From: Puniceicoccales bacterium | Lineage (GTDB): Bacteria > Verrucomicrobiota > Verrucomicrobiia > Opitutales > JAIRLG01 | Direction of reading: 5' to 3' | DNA: 17,475 bases | NCBI GenBank assembly: GCA_031255915.1 | Contig: JAIRRP010000065.1 | Location: forward strand, 1-17,475 | Shown: in pieces, positions 7,594-15,170 of the stretch | Layout of the letters: every line of letters starts with the position of its first letter | Numbering within the stretch: the stretch's first letter is position 1 | The notes under the pieces: model-generated | The model's input: only the letters and a program-made list of their open reading frames with translations | What the model was told of the DNA's origin: nothing | Databases searched by the model: none | Made by a program: the position numbers and the translations under genes

Positions 7594-8577
7594 TCAAACC
7601 TCAAATGCTCGCTCCATGATTTCCTTCGCCGTTACGACGGCTGTTCCCTGTTTCGTTACCACAATCCCGGCCGCCATGTTGGCAAGATGCATCGCATCTT
7701 CAGGTGCAACCTGGGCTGCTAATGCAGCCGCCAACATGGCCACCACCGTATCGCCCGCTCCTGAAACATCAAAAACTTCCCTGGCACACGTTGGCATTTG
7801 ACACACAATATTGCCATCACAGCTCAGCAACATCCCGTCTTTTCCCAGTGTAATGACCAGATATTGGGGATGGTAGCGCTGAAAAATTTTTTTACATATA
7901 AGCTCTTTGGGGAAATGTCGATGATCTTCCGGCATATTGGCTAGAGCGAAGGCCTCTTGGCGATTCGGTGTCATCAATGTCAGGTAGGAAAAATTCAATT
8001 CATGGCTCGGTTTTGGATCCCAGGCTAAAATCTTATGATGCTCCTGGGCATAGTGGGCCAGATGGTCGACAATGCCCTGGTCGACGACGCCTTTGGCGTA
8101 ATCCGAAATAATAATGGCATCCACATAGGCCAAAGCCCTCTCAAGGGATTCCACGGCAGCAGCGTGCGCAAACGCTTTTTGATAGCGCGATGGCAAATCT
8201 TCCCTATCTAGGCGACACAGTTGTTGCTGTCTTGCCACAATGCGCGTCTTCAAGATGGTCTGGACACCGGACATAGAACTGCCATCTGCAGCGGTGATGC
8301 GGACCTGCTGCAACAATTGCTCCACACATGTCCCATGGAAATCCTTTCCCCATGTTCCTAAAAGCTTCGTCTGAACTCCCAAAGAAGCGAGATTGTGGGC
8401 GACGTTTGCCGCCGCACCTAAAACGTAGCGTTCCTCCTCAACAGAAATTACAGGAACAGGCGCTTCTGGGGAAATTCGGAACACATCGCCCGAGATATAG
8501 TGGTCCAGCATGACGTCTCCGACGACGAGCATATGTATCTTGGAAAGGTGCTGAAAAATTTTCGATAGAGCTTCCAT
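7594..8577 (-). CDS. hldA: D-glycero-beta-D-manno-heptose-7-phosphate kinase (HldE N-terminal type)
   Basis: A 327-residue PfkB-family sugar kinase. The N-terminal pattern VVGDVMLDHYISGDVFRISPEAPVPVI is diagnostic for the heptose kinase domain of HldE/RfaE. The C-terminal PfkB signature DVSGAGDT contains the catalytic Asp at 276. It phosphorylates heptose 7-phosphate at C1 in the ADP-heptose route to the LPS inner core. The cytidylyltransferase-type domain found in bifunctional HldE is absent and the length equals the kinase domain alone, so the second activity must come from a separate gene not in this window. It sits 33 bases after waaA, consistent with an inner-core operon. Confidence 0.88.
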   Translation of the reverse strand: MEALSKIFQHLSKIHMLVVGDVMLDHYISGDVFRISPEAPVPVISVEEERYVLGAAANVAHNLASLGVQTKLLGTWGKDFHGTCVEQLLQQVRITAADGSSMSGVQTILKTRIVARQQQLCRLDREDLPSRYQKAFAHAAAVESLERALAYVDAIIISDYAKGVVDQGIVDHLAHYAQEHHKILAWDPKPSHELNFSYLTLMTPNRQEAFALANMPEDHRHFPKELICKKIFQRYHPQYLVITLGKDGMLLSCDGNIVCQMPTCAREVFDVSGAGDTVVAMLAAALAAQVAPEDAMHLANMAAGIVVTKQGTAVVTAKEIMERAFEV

Positions 8578-8610
8578 AAAAATGAGTTTCGTTAAAGCAT
8601 GGAACCATCT

Positions 8611-9909
8611 TTATTTTTCAACCGAAAATTGCTCGCGTATTCTCGCGTAAATTTTTTCCGTAGCTCCCATCTGCTGTCGCACCCATCCTTGTAAATGAGA
8701 TGATATACCTTCCCTAAGGGACGCGTTACCCAGGAGCCTTAAAAGCTGTTCGCAAAGCTCATTTTCATCATGGATAACCCATGCCACGTTTTCTACCTCC
8801 AGGGCATGGGCCATGGTCTGGAAATTACTCATGTGAGGTCCATAGATCATGGGGAGACCGGCAAAAGCCGCATCGAGGGGGTTCTGGCCGCCGCGATTTT
8901 TTCCGAAACTCTTGCCGATAAAGGCAATATTTCCCGCAAAGGCTAGGCGTTCGAGCTCGCCGGTCGTATCCGCTAATACGACATCGACTTCGGACTTTGC
9001 TTTCCCTTCCGATCGCCGATACCAGGAAAAACCGCTGCGGTGGAGAAGTGCCGAAACCTCATCTCTACGCTCCGCATGCCGCGGAACGAGAAGTAGCCGT
9101 ACGGATGGCAGCACTCCCTTATGCCTGACTTTTTTTAAAAAATTCAAGAGCAAAGATTCTTCCCCTGGCCAAGTCGACATGCCGATGAGGACGATATCTT
9201 TTGGAGAAAATCCGAGCTCCTCCCTTAGACGTAATCTCTCTTCGGGAGAGGATAAAATGGGTTCTCGATCCCATTTCAAATTTCCGATGACCGATAGGCA
9301 ATGGGAGGGCATACCGATATTCTTGAACTTAGTGGCTTCTTCCTCCGAAGGTAATGTTATCCATGTGATGTGTTTTCCCAGCCATCGAACCCAATGGGGG
9401 ACACGGCGGTAGTGGCGATAAGAACGATCGGACAGGCGCGCATTGACGAGAAAAACGGGAACCTTATGGCAGGAGGCTTGGGTTAAAAACTCCGGCCAAA
9501 GTTCCTCATCCACCAACAGAACCATATCTGGTTGGATATGTTGCCATGCCAAGCACATCACGGGATAAAAATCCCAAGGGAACCAGGCGTAGGCCAAAAG
9601 TAGAGAGGCATATTGTTCTTCGACGATGCGGTAAGCCGTGCTGGTGGATATCGTTAAAAAAACCTCTATCCGCGGATTCTGTCTCAGTTTATGCAGCAAA
9701 TGGCCAATGGATTTAAGTTCCCCTACGCTGACCGCATGGATCCATATGCGTTTTTTCTCAGAAGATTTTTTTGGAAGACGTGTTTCATAGAGGCCCCAGC
9801 GTTGCCACCATCGACGCAAATAGCCCCCCCTTTTTATACGCCTGAAGGCGTAATAGGGCATCACTAAAAGCCACATCGGTAAAAATAGGATGCGGTAAAA
9901 AAAAATCAT
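8611..9909 (-). CDS. waaA: Kdo transferase WaaA (3-deoxy-D-manno-octulosonic acid transferase)
   Basis: A 432-residue GT30 glycosyltransferase that attaches Kdo to lipid A precursor at the inner membrane. Residues 1-20 form a hydrophobic membrane anchor followed by a basic stretch (FRRIKRGGYLRRWW). IWIHAVSVGELKS holds the expected catalytic Glu at residue 64. The second half carries the family patterns LLVDEELWPEF, VNARLSDRSYRHYRR, GNLKWD and GKSFGKNRGGQNPLDAAFAG, the last being the nucleotide-sugar site. Length is normal. It leads a tight waaA-hldA-fabV group. The 517 bases upstream are filled with a MITE-like element and two cloverleaf repeats, separating it from the co-directional sugar transferase gene. 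Number of Kdo residues added cannot be told. Confidence 0.95.
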   Translation of the reverse strand: MIFFYRILFLPMWLLVMPYYAFRRIKRGGYLRRWWQRWGLYETRLPKKSSEKKRIWIHAVSVGELKSIGHLLHKLRQNPRIEVFLTISTSTAYRIVEEQYASLLLAYAWFPWDFYPVMCLAWQHIQPDMVLLVDEELWPEFLTQASCHKVPVFLVNARLSDRSYRHYRRVPHWVRWLGKHITWITLPSEEEATKFKNIGMPSHCLSVIGNLKWDREPILSSPEERLRLREELGFSPKDIVLIGMSTWPGEESLLLNFLKKVRHKGVLPSVRLLLVPRHAERRDEVSALLHRSGFSWYRRSEGKAKSEVDVVLADTTGELERLAFAGNIAFIGKSFGKNRGGQNPLDAAFAGLPMIYGPHMSNFQTMAHALEVENVAWVIHDENELCEQLLRLLGNASLREGISSHLQGWVRQQMGATEKIYARIREQFSVEK

Positions 9910-9921
9910 CAGCGTTTACTA

Positions 9922-10059
9922 AAGGGTGTCATCAAAATCAGGTAGCAAAAAGGGAGATAGAATGGATATGGAATATGGAAATAAGTCTTCTATGTGTCCT
10001 TTTTTCCCTCTTTCTTCCCTCTCTTTTTCCTTTTGTCAATCTTTTTGGACGACACCCTC
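9922..10059 (+). mobile_element. MITE-like inverted-repeat element, copy 2
   Basis: 138 bp with left end AAGGGTGTCATCAAAA and right end ending GACGACACCCTC, an imperfect inverted copy. TA flanks both sides (9920-9921, 10060-10061). The first half is purine-rich (GGGAGATAGAATGGATATGG) and the second pyrimidine-rich. It lies 12 bases upstream of the waaA start codon, so it displaces or contributes the waaA promoter. Confidence 0.82.
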
Positions 10060-10119
10060 TAAAGCGTAAAATCAAAAACTCAATAGTGCTTTTGAACACC
10101 GTCTCCATCTGATCGGTGG

Positions 10120-10220
10120 GTTTGTCGCCTTTGGCTCCCTTCGGGAGCACCCGCACAGCGGGTTGTGCCGAAGAACCAGGAAGGGAACCTTCCTGGTTCT
10201 TCGGCACAAAGGCGGCAAAC
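10120..10220 (-). repeat. Cloverleaf repeat R5 (reverse orientation, replaced long arm)
   Basis: Outer 13-bp stem GTTTGTCGCCTTT (10120-10132) with AAAGGCGGCAAAC (10208-10220), one T-G wobble. Arms: GCTCCC, TTC, GGGAGC (10134-10148); ACCCGC, ACA, GCGGGT (10149-10163); then a 20-bp perfect stem (10165-10184 with 10188-10207) with loop GAA. The long-arm sequence is unrelated to the other copies. The shared tail is on the left (10094-10119), and a second tail copy in opposite orientation lies at 10257-10284, so 10101-10124 can pair with 10254-10277 as a wider outer stem. Confidence 0.87.
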
Positions 10221-10384
10221 GAGTACCCCCAAAGTAAAGAAATTTTCGAAATGCAAACCCGCCCGTCAGATGGAGACGATGTTCGACACACCTCAAGCTA
10301 TTCGCAGATTTCCTTAAGACTCGCCCTAAACTCACCTCCCAATAGGGGGAATGCAGGGTTCTGTTTTTCAGAGCCTTGTTGCCA

Positions 10385-10488
10385 GCCGCCGCCTTTGCGG
10401 TAAGAAAAAATACAAAGCGGGAGCTTTTATTTTTCCTTGCCGCAGCCCGCACAGCGGGCAGGAGCCCTCTGGGCTCCAAGGCGGCGGC
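10385..10488 (+). repeat. Cloverleaf repeat R6 (canonical type), overlapping a gene end
   Basis: Outer 11-bp stem GCCGCCGCCTT (10385-10395) with AAGGCGGCGGC (10478-10488). Long arm 10397-10443: GCGGTAAG with CTTGCCGC (one wobble), AAAAATA with TATTTTT, AAAGC with GCTTT around GGGA. Here TA/TA replaces the TG/CA pair of the other canonical copies, a compensated change. Arm 2: GCCCGC, ACA, GCGGGC (10445-10459). Arm 3: GGAGCCC, TCT, GGGCTCC (10461-10477). The glycosyltransferase stop codon (10427-10429) lies inside the long arm. Confidence 0.88.
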
Positions 10489-11260
10489 AACGCTCTCGCA
10501 GACGGGCATAGCGATACGTCGTCAAGAAACCCTGAGTCAAAGCAATATAGAGTCCTAAAAAACCATCCAAGCAACCCAATTTCAAGACATATCCCCTGAA
10601 AAATCGCCACAGCGATCGGGCAAAAATTTCCAAGGCACAGACAGGACGTACCCTCTGTTCCTGAACCCACAAATCGGCATACTTCAGGCCCGTCTGTAGC
10701 TGCTCCTGAAAAGAACGATAGGTATAATGGTACAGATGGCCACGGACACGTTTTATCTTTCCTGTAATTTCTAGGCGTTCATGTACGGCATCACCACTCC
10801 AATGGCCTTTTTCTTTTCGATATAATCTGACAACATAATCGGGATACCATTCTCCGTGGCGAATCCATTTTCTCTGAAAATAAACCAGGCGAGAAAAATT
10901 TGTCCCATCATAGGCTACGGCATCATTGGCGGAAAAAAAATCCTGCATAGAGAGCTTTAAATCAGGAGAGACCTCTTCATCGGCATCCAGCGACAAAATC
11001 CAAGGTTGAGCGCTAAGGCCAGCCCCGAAGTTCTTCTGGGCACCATAGCCCATCCAGGGATGCTCCACGACCCTAGCACCAAGCTCTTCCGCTTTTTGAA
11101 CCGTAGCATCCGTACAGCCATTCACTACGACGATGATTTCCTGAACCCAATCCATAACACTTGCCAAACAGCGCTGGATATTTTTTTCCTCATTGCGAGC
11201 GATGACGATTACACTTATGGGACAAACTTTCTGTGGATGACTTATGGAAGAAGCATTCAC
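10427..11260 (-). CDS. Family 2 glycosyltransferase, WaaE/KdtX-like (LPS core sugar transferase)
   Basis: A GT-A fold glycosyltransferase of about 277 residues. ISVIVIARNEEKNI is the nucleotide-binding start. LSLDADEEV contains the metal-binding DxD (D92 and D94 with the start used here). HGEWYPDYVVRLYRK and DAVHERLEI are typical of the WaaE-like group that adds glucose or another hexose to the LPS inner core. No ATG is available near the start. I chose GTG at 11260 because AAAAGG lies 9 bases upstream; TTG at 11299 would add 13 residues. The last 19-20 residues (RRLGAQRAPARCAGCGKEK) are encoded by cloverleaf repeat R6, so the native C-terminus has probably been replaced. It is co-directional with waaA, but separated from it by repeats. 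The sugar is unknown. Confidence 0.85.
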   Translation of the reverse strand: MNASSISHPQKVCPISVIVIARNEEKNIQRCLASVMDWVQEIIVVVNGCTDATVQKAEELGARVVEHPWMGYGAQKNFGAGLSAQPWILSLDADEEVSPDLKLSMQDFFSANDAVAYDGTNFSRLVYFQRKWIRHGEWYPDYVVRLYRKEKGHWSGDAVHERLEITGKIKRVRGHLYHYTYRSFQEQLQTGLKYADLWVQEQRVRPVCALEIFARSLWRFFRGYVLKLGCLDGFLGLYIALTQGFLTTYRYARLRERCRRLGAQRAPARCAGCGKEK

Positions 11261-11318
11261 GCAAAGCGCCCTTTTAAATAAGGGCAGGCCGAAGGACAAG
11301 TCTATCTTTTCTTGAAAC

Positions 11319-11332
11319 AGGAAAGCTTTCCT
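11319..11332. promoter_or_regulatory. Perfect 14-bp palindrome between divergent genes
   Basis: AGGAAAGCTTTCCT lies midway between the glycosyltransferase start (11260) and the hydrolase start (11371) in an AT-rich stretch with TTGAAA just to its left (11313-11318). Its position would suit an operator serving both genes, but no regulator is linked to it. Confidence 0.25.
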
Positions 11333-11370
11333 TTAAACCTTCATTAAAAATTTTTTGATTTTTTAAGCTT

Positions 11371-12063
11371 ATGGAAAAAATTTCCTCTCATCATCATGTC
11401 AGTATTTATCTGGAAGCCATAGGGCCTCTGGGAACAAATACTGGTTTCGTCGTCGACGAAAGGACACGACACGCTGCTATCATCGATGCCCCTCCGGGGA
11501 TCTGGGATTTTCTCCAGACTCATCCATTATCGCGCCAATGGACACCGGTTCACCTCCTCATCACCCATGGCCACTGGGATCACATGACCGATGCTTCCCA
11601 TTTCGCCGAGCATTATATTCCCTTATGGGCCGGAGAAGCTGATACGTTTTGCTTTCAACATCCCGAGACCATGACGGCATTCGGACTTGATACCGGTAAG
11701 ATGGTTCCCTGTGACATCGATCGTTTCATGGATGACGAAAAAGTTTACGAAATTTTTTCATCCCCTTCACTTAGTCTGCAAACGTTTCATGTTCCTGGAC
11801 ATTCGCCGGGAAGTTTTGCCTATTATTTTCCATCCGCTTCCCTGGCATTTGTCGGAGATACCCTTTTCGCCGGTGGCGTAGGGCGTTCCGATCTTCCCGG
11901 CGGTCAAAAATCTCTCCTTTTCCAGAGCATTCGCCAAAAACTTTATACGTTACCCGAACAGACGATCATCGTACCGGGACATGGATCTTTGACCTCCATT
12001 GCTCAAGAAAAACGAAATAATCTCTATGTAGGACCTGCACCAACCGCCCGTCGTGAACCGTAA
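11371..12063 (+). CDS. Metallo-beta-lactamase-fold hydrolase (glyoxalase II-like)
   Basis: A 230-residue protein with the complete zinc-site set of the family: H66, H68, D70 and H71 in THGHWDH, then H144 (VPGHSPGS), D163 (VGDTLFAGGVGRSD) and H204 (VPGHGSLTS). The VGDTLFAGGVGRSDLPGG block is typical of the YcbL/GloB-related thioester hydrolases, which open glutathione or similar thioesters; the true substrate is not evident. No signal peptide, so cytoplasmic. Its 3' end overlaps the start of rarA by 11 bases, suggesting translational coupling. ATG 11371 is preceded by an AT-rich region but no clear ribosome site. Confidence 0.87.
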   Translation: MEKISSHHHVSIYLEAIGPLGTNTGFVVDERTRHAAIIDAPPGIWDFLQTHPLSRQWTPVHLLITHGHWDHMTDASHFAEHYIPLWAGEADTFCFQHPETMTAFGLDTGKMVPCDIDRFMDDEKVYEIFSSPSLSLQTFHVPGHSPGSFAYYFPSASLAFVGDTLFAGGVGRSDLPGGQKSLLFQSIRQKLYTLPEQTIIVPGHGSLTSIAQEKRNNLYVGPAPTARREP

Positions 12064-13426
12064 AACTTCATCACCATCACCGGATGATTTCTGGAAGGAT
12101 GATCCCGGACATCCCGAAGACTCTGGAGCCCTACAGCGCTACGTCCCTCTGGCGGTTCGTATGCGGCCCCGTTATCTGGAAGAGATGGTCGGTCAGAAAC
12201 AAATTCTCGGTGAGGGACAGCTCCTGCCCAAGCTCATTCGACAGAATTCCTTCGGCAGTCTGCTCTTCTATGGCCCTCCAGGATCTGGAAAAACTTCCCT
12301 CGCCGAAGTCATTGCCCATGAGACGCATCTTCCGCTCATCCAGATTAATGCCGTATCTTCCAATGTCAACGAACTGCGGGAAATTTTACAAACGGCCCGG
12401 AAAAATTCTCACCATTTCACGCTCCTCTTCATCGACGAAATCCACCGCTTCAATAAGGCCCAACAAGACCTTCTTTTGCCCGACCTCGAAAATGGCTCCG
12501 TTCGGCTCCTGGGGGCCACGACCCACAATCCAGGGTTTTCCATCATCCCTCCCCTTTTGAGCCGAAGTCATCTGTTTCATCTGGAACCTTTGGCGGAAAA
12601 TGAAATCGTCGCCGTTCTGGCATTGGCTTTACGGGATAAAACACGCGGGCTGGGAAATACCCAATGCCAAGCTTCCTCTGACGTGCTCACACAATTGGCC
12701 AAGTTTTGCGATGGTGATTTGCGCCGTGCTTTGAATGCCTTGGAAACGCTCATATTGAGCCTCCCCATGGGAACGATCTTGGGTCACCAGGAGCTTGCTA
12801 TTTTTGCCCAAGAGAGACAGATTCGCTATGACGCTGATGAAGATGAGCACTATAACACGATTTCAGCTTTTATCAAAAGCATCCGCGGCTGTGATCCCGA
12901 TGCCGCGATCTATTGGCTCGCCAAGATGCTGGAAGGCGGAGAAGATCCGAGATTTATCGCCCGTCGACTCATCATCGCCGCTTCGGAAGATGTGGGCCTG
13001 GGAGATTCCCGGGCACTATCATTGGCCAATGCCTGCTTCGATGCCTGTGAACGCGTCGGAATGCCGGAATGTGCCCTGAACTTAGCCCATGTGACGGTAT
13101 TTTTAGCTACGGCTCCTAAGAGCAACTCTACCTATACGGCTTTGATTCGCGCTCGAGAAAGTATTCGTCAGGAGGGTATCCAGGCCGTCCCACTTTGGTT
13201 ACGCGATGGCAATACGGCGGTTGCAAAACAACTGGAACAATCCCAAGGCTACCGTTACAGCCATGATTATGCCGAAAATATCTCTGGGCAGGAGTTTATG
13301 CTCCAACCAAAAACCTTCTATTTTCCTAAAAAAATCGCCTCTGAAATCAGCATTGCCGAACGCCTTGAGCATTGGAAAGAACGGAAAAGGAATTTACAGA
13401 ACAATCACGGAGATGTGTCCTCATAG
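12053..13426 (+). CDS. rarA: Replication-associated recombination ATPase RarA (MgsA)
   Basis: A 457-residue AAA+ clamp-loader-like ATPase acting at stalled replication forks. LAVRMRPRYLEEMVGQKQIL is the usual N-terminal block. Walker A GPPGSGKT is at 74-81 and Walker B with DE at 128-129 (LLFIDEIHRFNKAQQD). GATTHNPGFSIIPPLLSRS is sensor 1 with the arginine finger. The C-terminal half (DEDEHYNTISAFIKSIRGCDPDAAIYWLAKMLEGGEDPRFIARRLI) matches the RarA tetramerisation region. The start is GTG at 12053; the next in-frame ATG (residue 37) would remove conserved residues. The first 30 residues are low-complexity and acidic. It overlaps the upstream hydrolase gene by 11 bases. Confidence 0.94.
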   Translation: MNRKTSSPSPDDFWKDDPGHPEDSGALQRYVPLAVRMRPRYLEEMVGQKQILGEGQLLPKLIRQNSFGSLLFYGPPGSGKTSLAEVIAHETHLPLIQINAVSSNVNELREILQTARKNSHHFTLLFIDEIHRFNKAQQDLLLPDLENGSVRLLGATTHNPGFSIIPPLLSRSHLFHLEPLAENEIVAVLALALRDKTRGLGNTQCQASSDVLTQLAKFCDGDLRRALNALETLILSLPMGTILGHQELAIFAQERQIRYDADEDEHYNTISAFIKSIRGCDPDAAIYWLAKMLEGGEDPRFIARRLIIAASEDVGLGDSRALSLANACFDACERVGMPECALNLAHVTVFLATAPKSNSTYTALIRARESIRQEGIQAVPLWLRDGNTAVAKQLEQSQGYRYSHDYAENISGQEFMLQPKTFYFPKKIASEISIAERLEHWKERKRNLQNNHGDVSS

Positions 13427-13477
13427 GGGCTTTCCATAGGGATTGCCTTGGAGCACCGTCTCCCATCTGACGGGCGG

Positions 13478-13584
13478 GTTCACCGCCTTTGAGCCCAGAG
13501 GGCTCTGACCCGCTGCGCGGGCCGCGGCTAGAAAAAATGAAAGCTCCCGCTTTGCATTTTTTCCTAGCCGCAAAGGCGGCGAAC
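13478..13584 (-). repeat. Cloverleaf repeat R7 (canonical type, reverse orientation)
   Basis: Outer 13-bp stem GTTCACCGCCTTT (13478-13490) with AAAGGCGGCGAAC (13572-13584), one mismatch that is a G-T wobble on the minus strand. Arms: GAGCCC, AGA, GGGCTC (13491-13505); CCCGC, TGC, GCGGG (13509-13521); long arm 13524-13571 with GCGGCTAG and CTAGCCGC at the base and the common inner stem. The shared tail is at 13451-13477. It sits between rarA and the DNA glycosylase gene; 13585-13722 shows nothing recognisable. Confidence 0.88.
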
Positions 13585-13722
13585 AATGGCAAGCTGCTCA
13601 TCCTAGGAACCTTCGCACCAAGAAAATTGCCATAGACAGGGCAGTCCGTAATGCTTCTTCGGTACTGGGATGAAAATTTTGCCATTGTAGATTCAATGCC
13701 TTTCGTGGATGATACGGGATGA

Positions 13723-14382
13723 ATGACGAGAATATCTTTTTCAAAAAATTCCATGACTTTATTCAGCGATGAGGCACTAGATCACCTTCGCCAAAACGAT
13801 CCTCTTCTGGGCAAAGCAATCGATCGCTTCGGGAAAATAGAAATGGACATAAATCCTGATCCATTCGCCGCACTCATAAGAAGTATTGCGGGCCAACAAA
13901 TATCCGGGAAAGCAGCTGAAACCGTATGGAATCGATTGAGCGCCGCTTGCCATCCCATGGAGGCCGTAACGATCCATAAAACGGACTTATCCGTTATCCA
14001 GTCCTGCGGAATGAGTCTGCGCAAAGCGGAATATATTCGCGGTATCGCCGATAGGGTCGTCACCGGGGCATTGGACCTGGAGCACCTGAAGAGTCTACCG
14101 GATCAAGAGATTCTACGGGAATTGACGACCTGCCGAGGCGTTGGCCCATGGACGGCCGAAATGTTACTCATTTTTTCCTATCAAAGGCCCGATATTGTTT
14201 CGTGTAACGACCTAGGTATTCGTTTAGGTATGGTACGTCTTTACGGATTAGAGGCTTTGACTAAGGCACAATTTCAGTCCTACCGCGAACGCTACACCCC
14301 TCATGGGACGGTTGCCTCTTTCTATTTATGGGCACTTGCCAATCTAAAGGGTGTCGATTTTATAGAGCTTCCCGAAAACTAA
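13723..14382 (+). CDS. DNA-3-methyladenine glycosylase, AlkA/HhH-GPD family
   Basis: A 219-residue base-excision repair enzyme of the helix-hairpin-helix GPD superfamily, removing alkylated purines. FAALIRSIAGQQISGKAAETVWNRL is the conserved N-terminal block. The helix-hairpin-helix is around residues 136-149 (TTCRGVGPWTAEML), and the catalytic Asp is probably D163 in SCNDLGIRLGM. The lack of the extra N-terminal domain of E. coli AlkA and the short length put it with the compact yeast Mag1-like form. No iron-sulfur cysteines are seen, arguing against Nth/MutY. ATG 13753 (residue 11) is an alternative start; 13723 has GGGATGA just before it. Neighbour rarA also works in DNA maintenance, but R7 lies between them. 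Confidence 0.87.
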   Translation: MTRISFSKNSMTLFSDEALDHLRQNDPLLGKAIDRFGKIEMDINPDPFAALIRSIAGQQISGKAAETVWNRLSAACHPMEAVTIHKTDLSVIQSCGMSLRKAEYIRGIADRVVTGALDLEHLKSLPDQEILRELTTCRGVGPWTAEMLLIFSYQRPDIVSCNDLGIRLGMVRLYGLEALTKAQFQSYRERYTPHGTVASFYLWALANLKGVDFIELPEN

Positions 14383-14483
14383 AAATTTATAAAATGTATG
14401 ACATAAGAGTTAATGCATTGCCCATTTGGCATAATCTTCCATTAGGATAGACGAGTTCCGTTTTGCCTTTTACCGTTAATACC

Positions 14484-15140
14484 ATGAGTTTTTCCGACAA
14501 TAGACATATTGCACGAGACGATGGCGATCCCTCATCTGATGACTGGAATGAGACCGATTGGCGGCGCTACCTCACACAGATCGACATAGAGACTACTTTG
14601 TTCCTCAAGAAGTTCATCCAACTGCGCCACATCATTAATCATCTCGATCTCATCGCGATCCAAATGGGTTGGGCCCAACAGGAAGATCGTTCCATCGAGG
14701 CCATTATCCAAAAGCGCTGGCGCGAGGGCCCCCAGACGCTTCACAAGCACCCCGTTTACATCGTCACCCATGGGCTCTATCACTTCCTCTACAAAAATTG
14801 GGAACTTTACCAAGAATCCGTCTCGTCGTTCCATTCTCAAATTTCTTGGATTTACGCGAGGCTGCTCGCCATTGGGGAACACAATGCACTACTCGGCATA
14901 GCTTGTATGGATATGGATGATCCCGTTCTCGCCATCTGCCACTTCAAATCGGCACTTCAAAGTGTCAATCACAGCATGAGTCTCATTCAAAAGGCCCCCA
15001 GGCCTTCTGAAAAAACCAAGATGCTCCTCCATGATACCGTCTTGGCCTGCTTCGATCTCCGTGAAGTATGGCTACGGGTGATGGCCAATTGCCGAAATAT
15101 CGAAAAAGACGAAGAGGAAAGTGACAACGAAAACGAGTAA
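14484..15140 (+). CDS. Uncharacterised helical protein upstream of an NtrC-type regulator
   Basis: I do not recognise a family. From ATG 14484 the product has 218 residues; the frame also allows TTG at 14463 (seven residues more), which I think unlikely. It is predicted mostly helical, without signal peptide or membrane segment. It has an acidic N-terminus, a region rich in His, Trp and aromatic residues (HGLYHFLYKNWELY), a helical C-terminal half (CHFKSALQSVNHSMSLIQKA) that resembles a helical-repeat pair, and a strongly acidic tail (EKDEEESDNENE). The response-regulator gene begins 30 bases after its stop, so the two are probably cotranscribed. It could be a partner of the regulator, but it lacks histidine-kinase motifs. 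Confidence 0.7.
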   Translation: MSFSDNRHIARDDGDPSSDDWNETDWRRYLTQIDIETTLFLKKFIQLRHIINHLDLIAIQMGWAQQEDRSIEAIIQKRWREGPQTLHKHPVYIVTHGLYHFLYKNWELYQESVSSFHSQISWIYARLLAIGEHNALLGIACMDMDDPVLAICHFKSALQSVNHSMSLIQKAPRPSEKTKMLLHDTVLACFDLREVWLRVMANCRNIEKDEEESDNENE

Positions 15141-15170
15141 CTCTCTCTATTTCCCAGATTTAGAATAGGT

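Noticed and set aside
10072..10509. Open frames crossing R5 and R6, with peptides rich in ARKN and GAFIF patterns
   Set aside because: GC-rich palindromes stay open in several frames by composition; the same peptide patterns recur wherever the repeat occurs.
13347..13754. Minus-strand frame of 135 codons across R7
   Set aside because: It overlaps the ends of rarA and the glycosylase gene on the other strand, and its middle is repeat sequence.
14420..14445. Possible sigma-54 (-24/-12) promoter with TTGGCA before the unknown gene
   Set aside because: The -12 TTGC element is missing at the required spacing.
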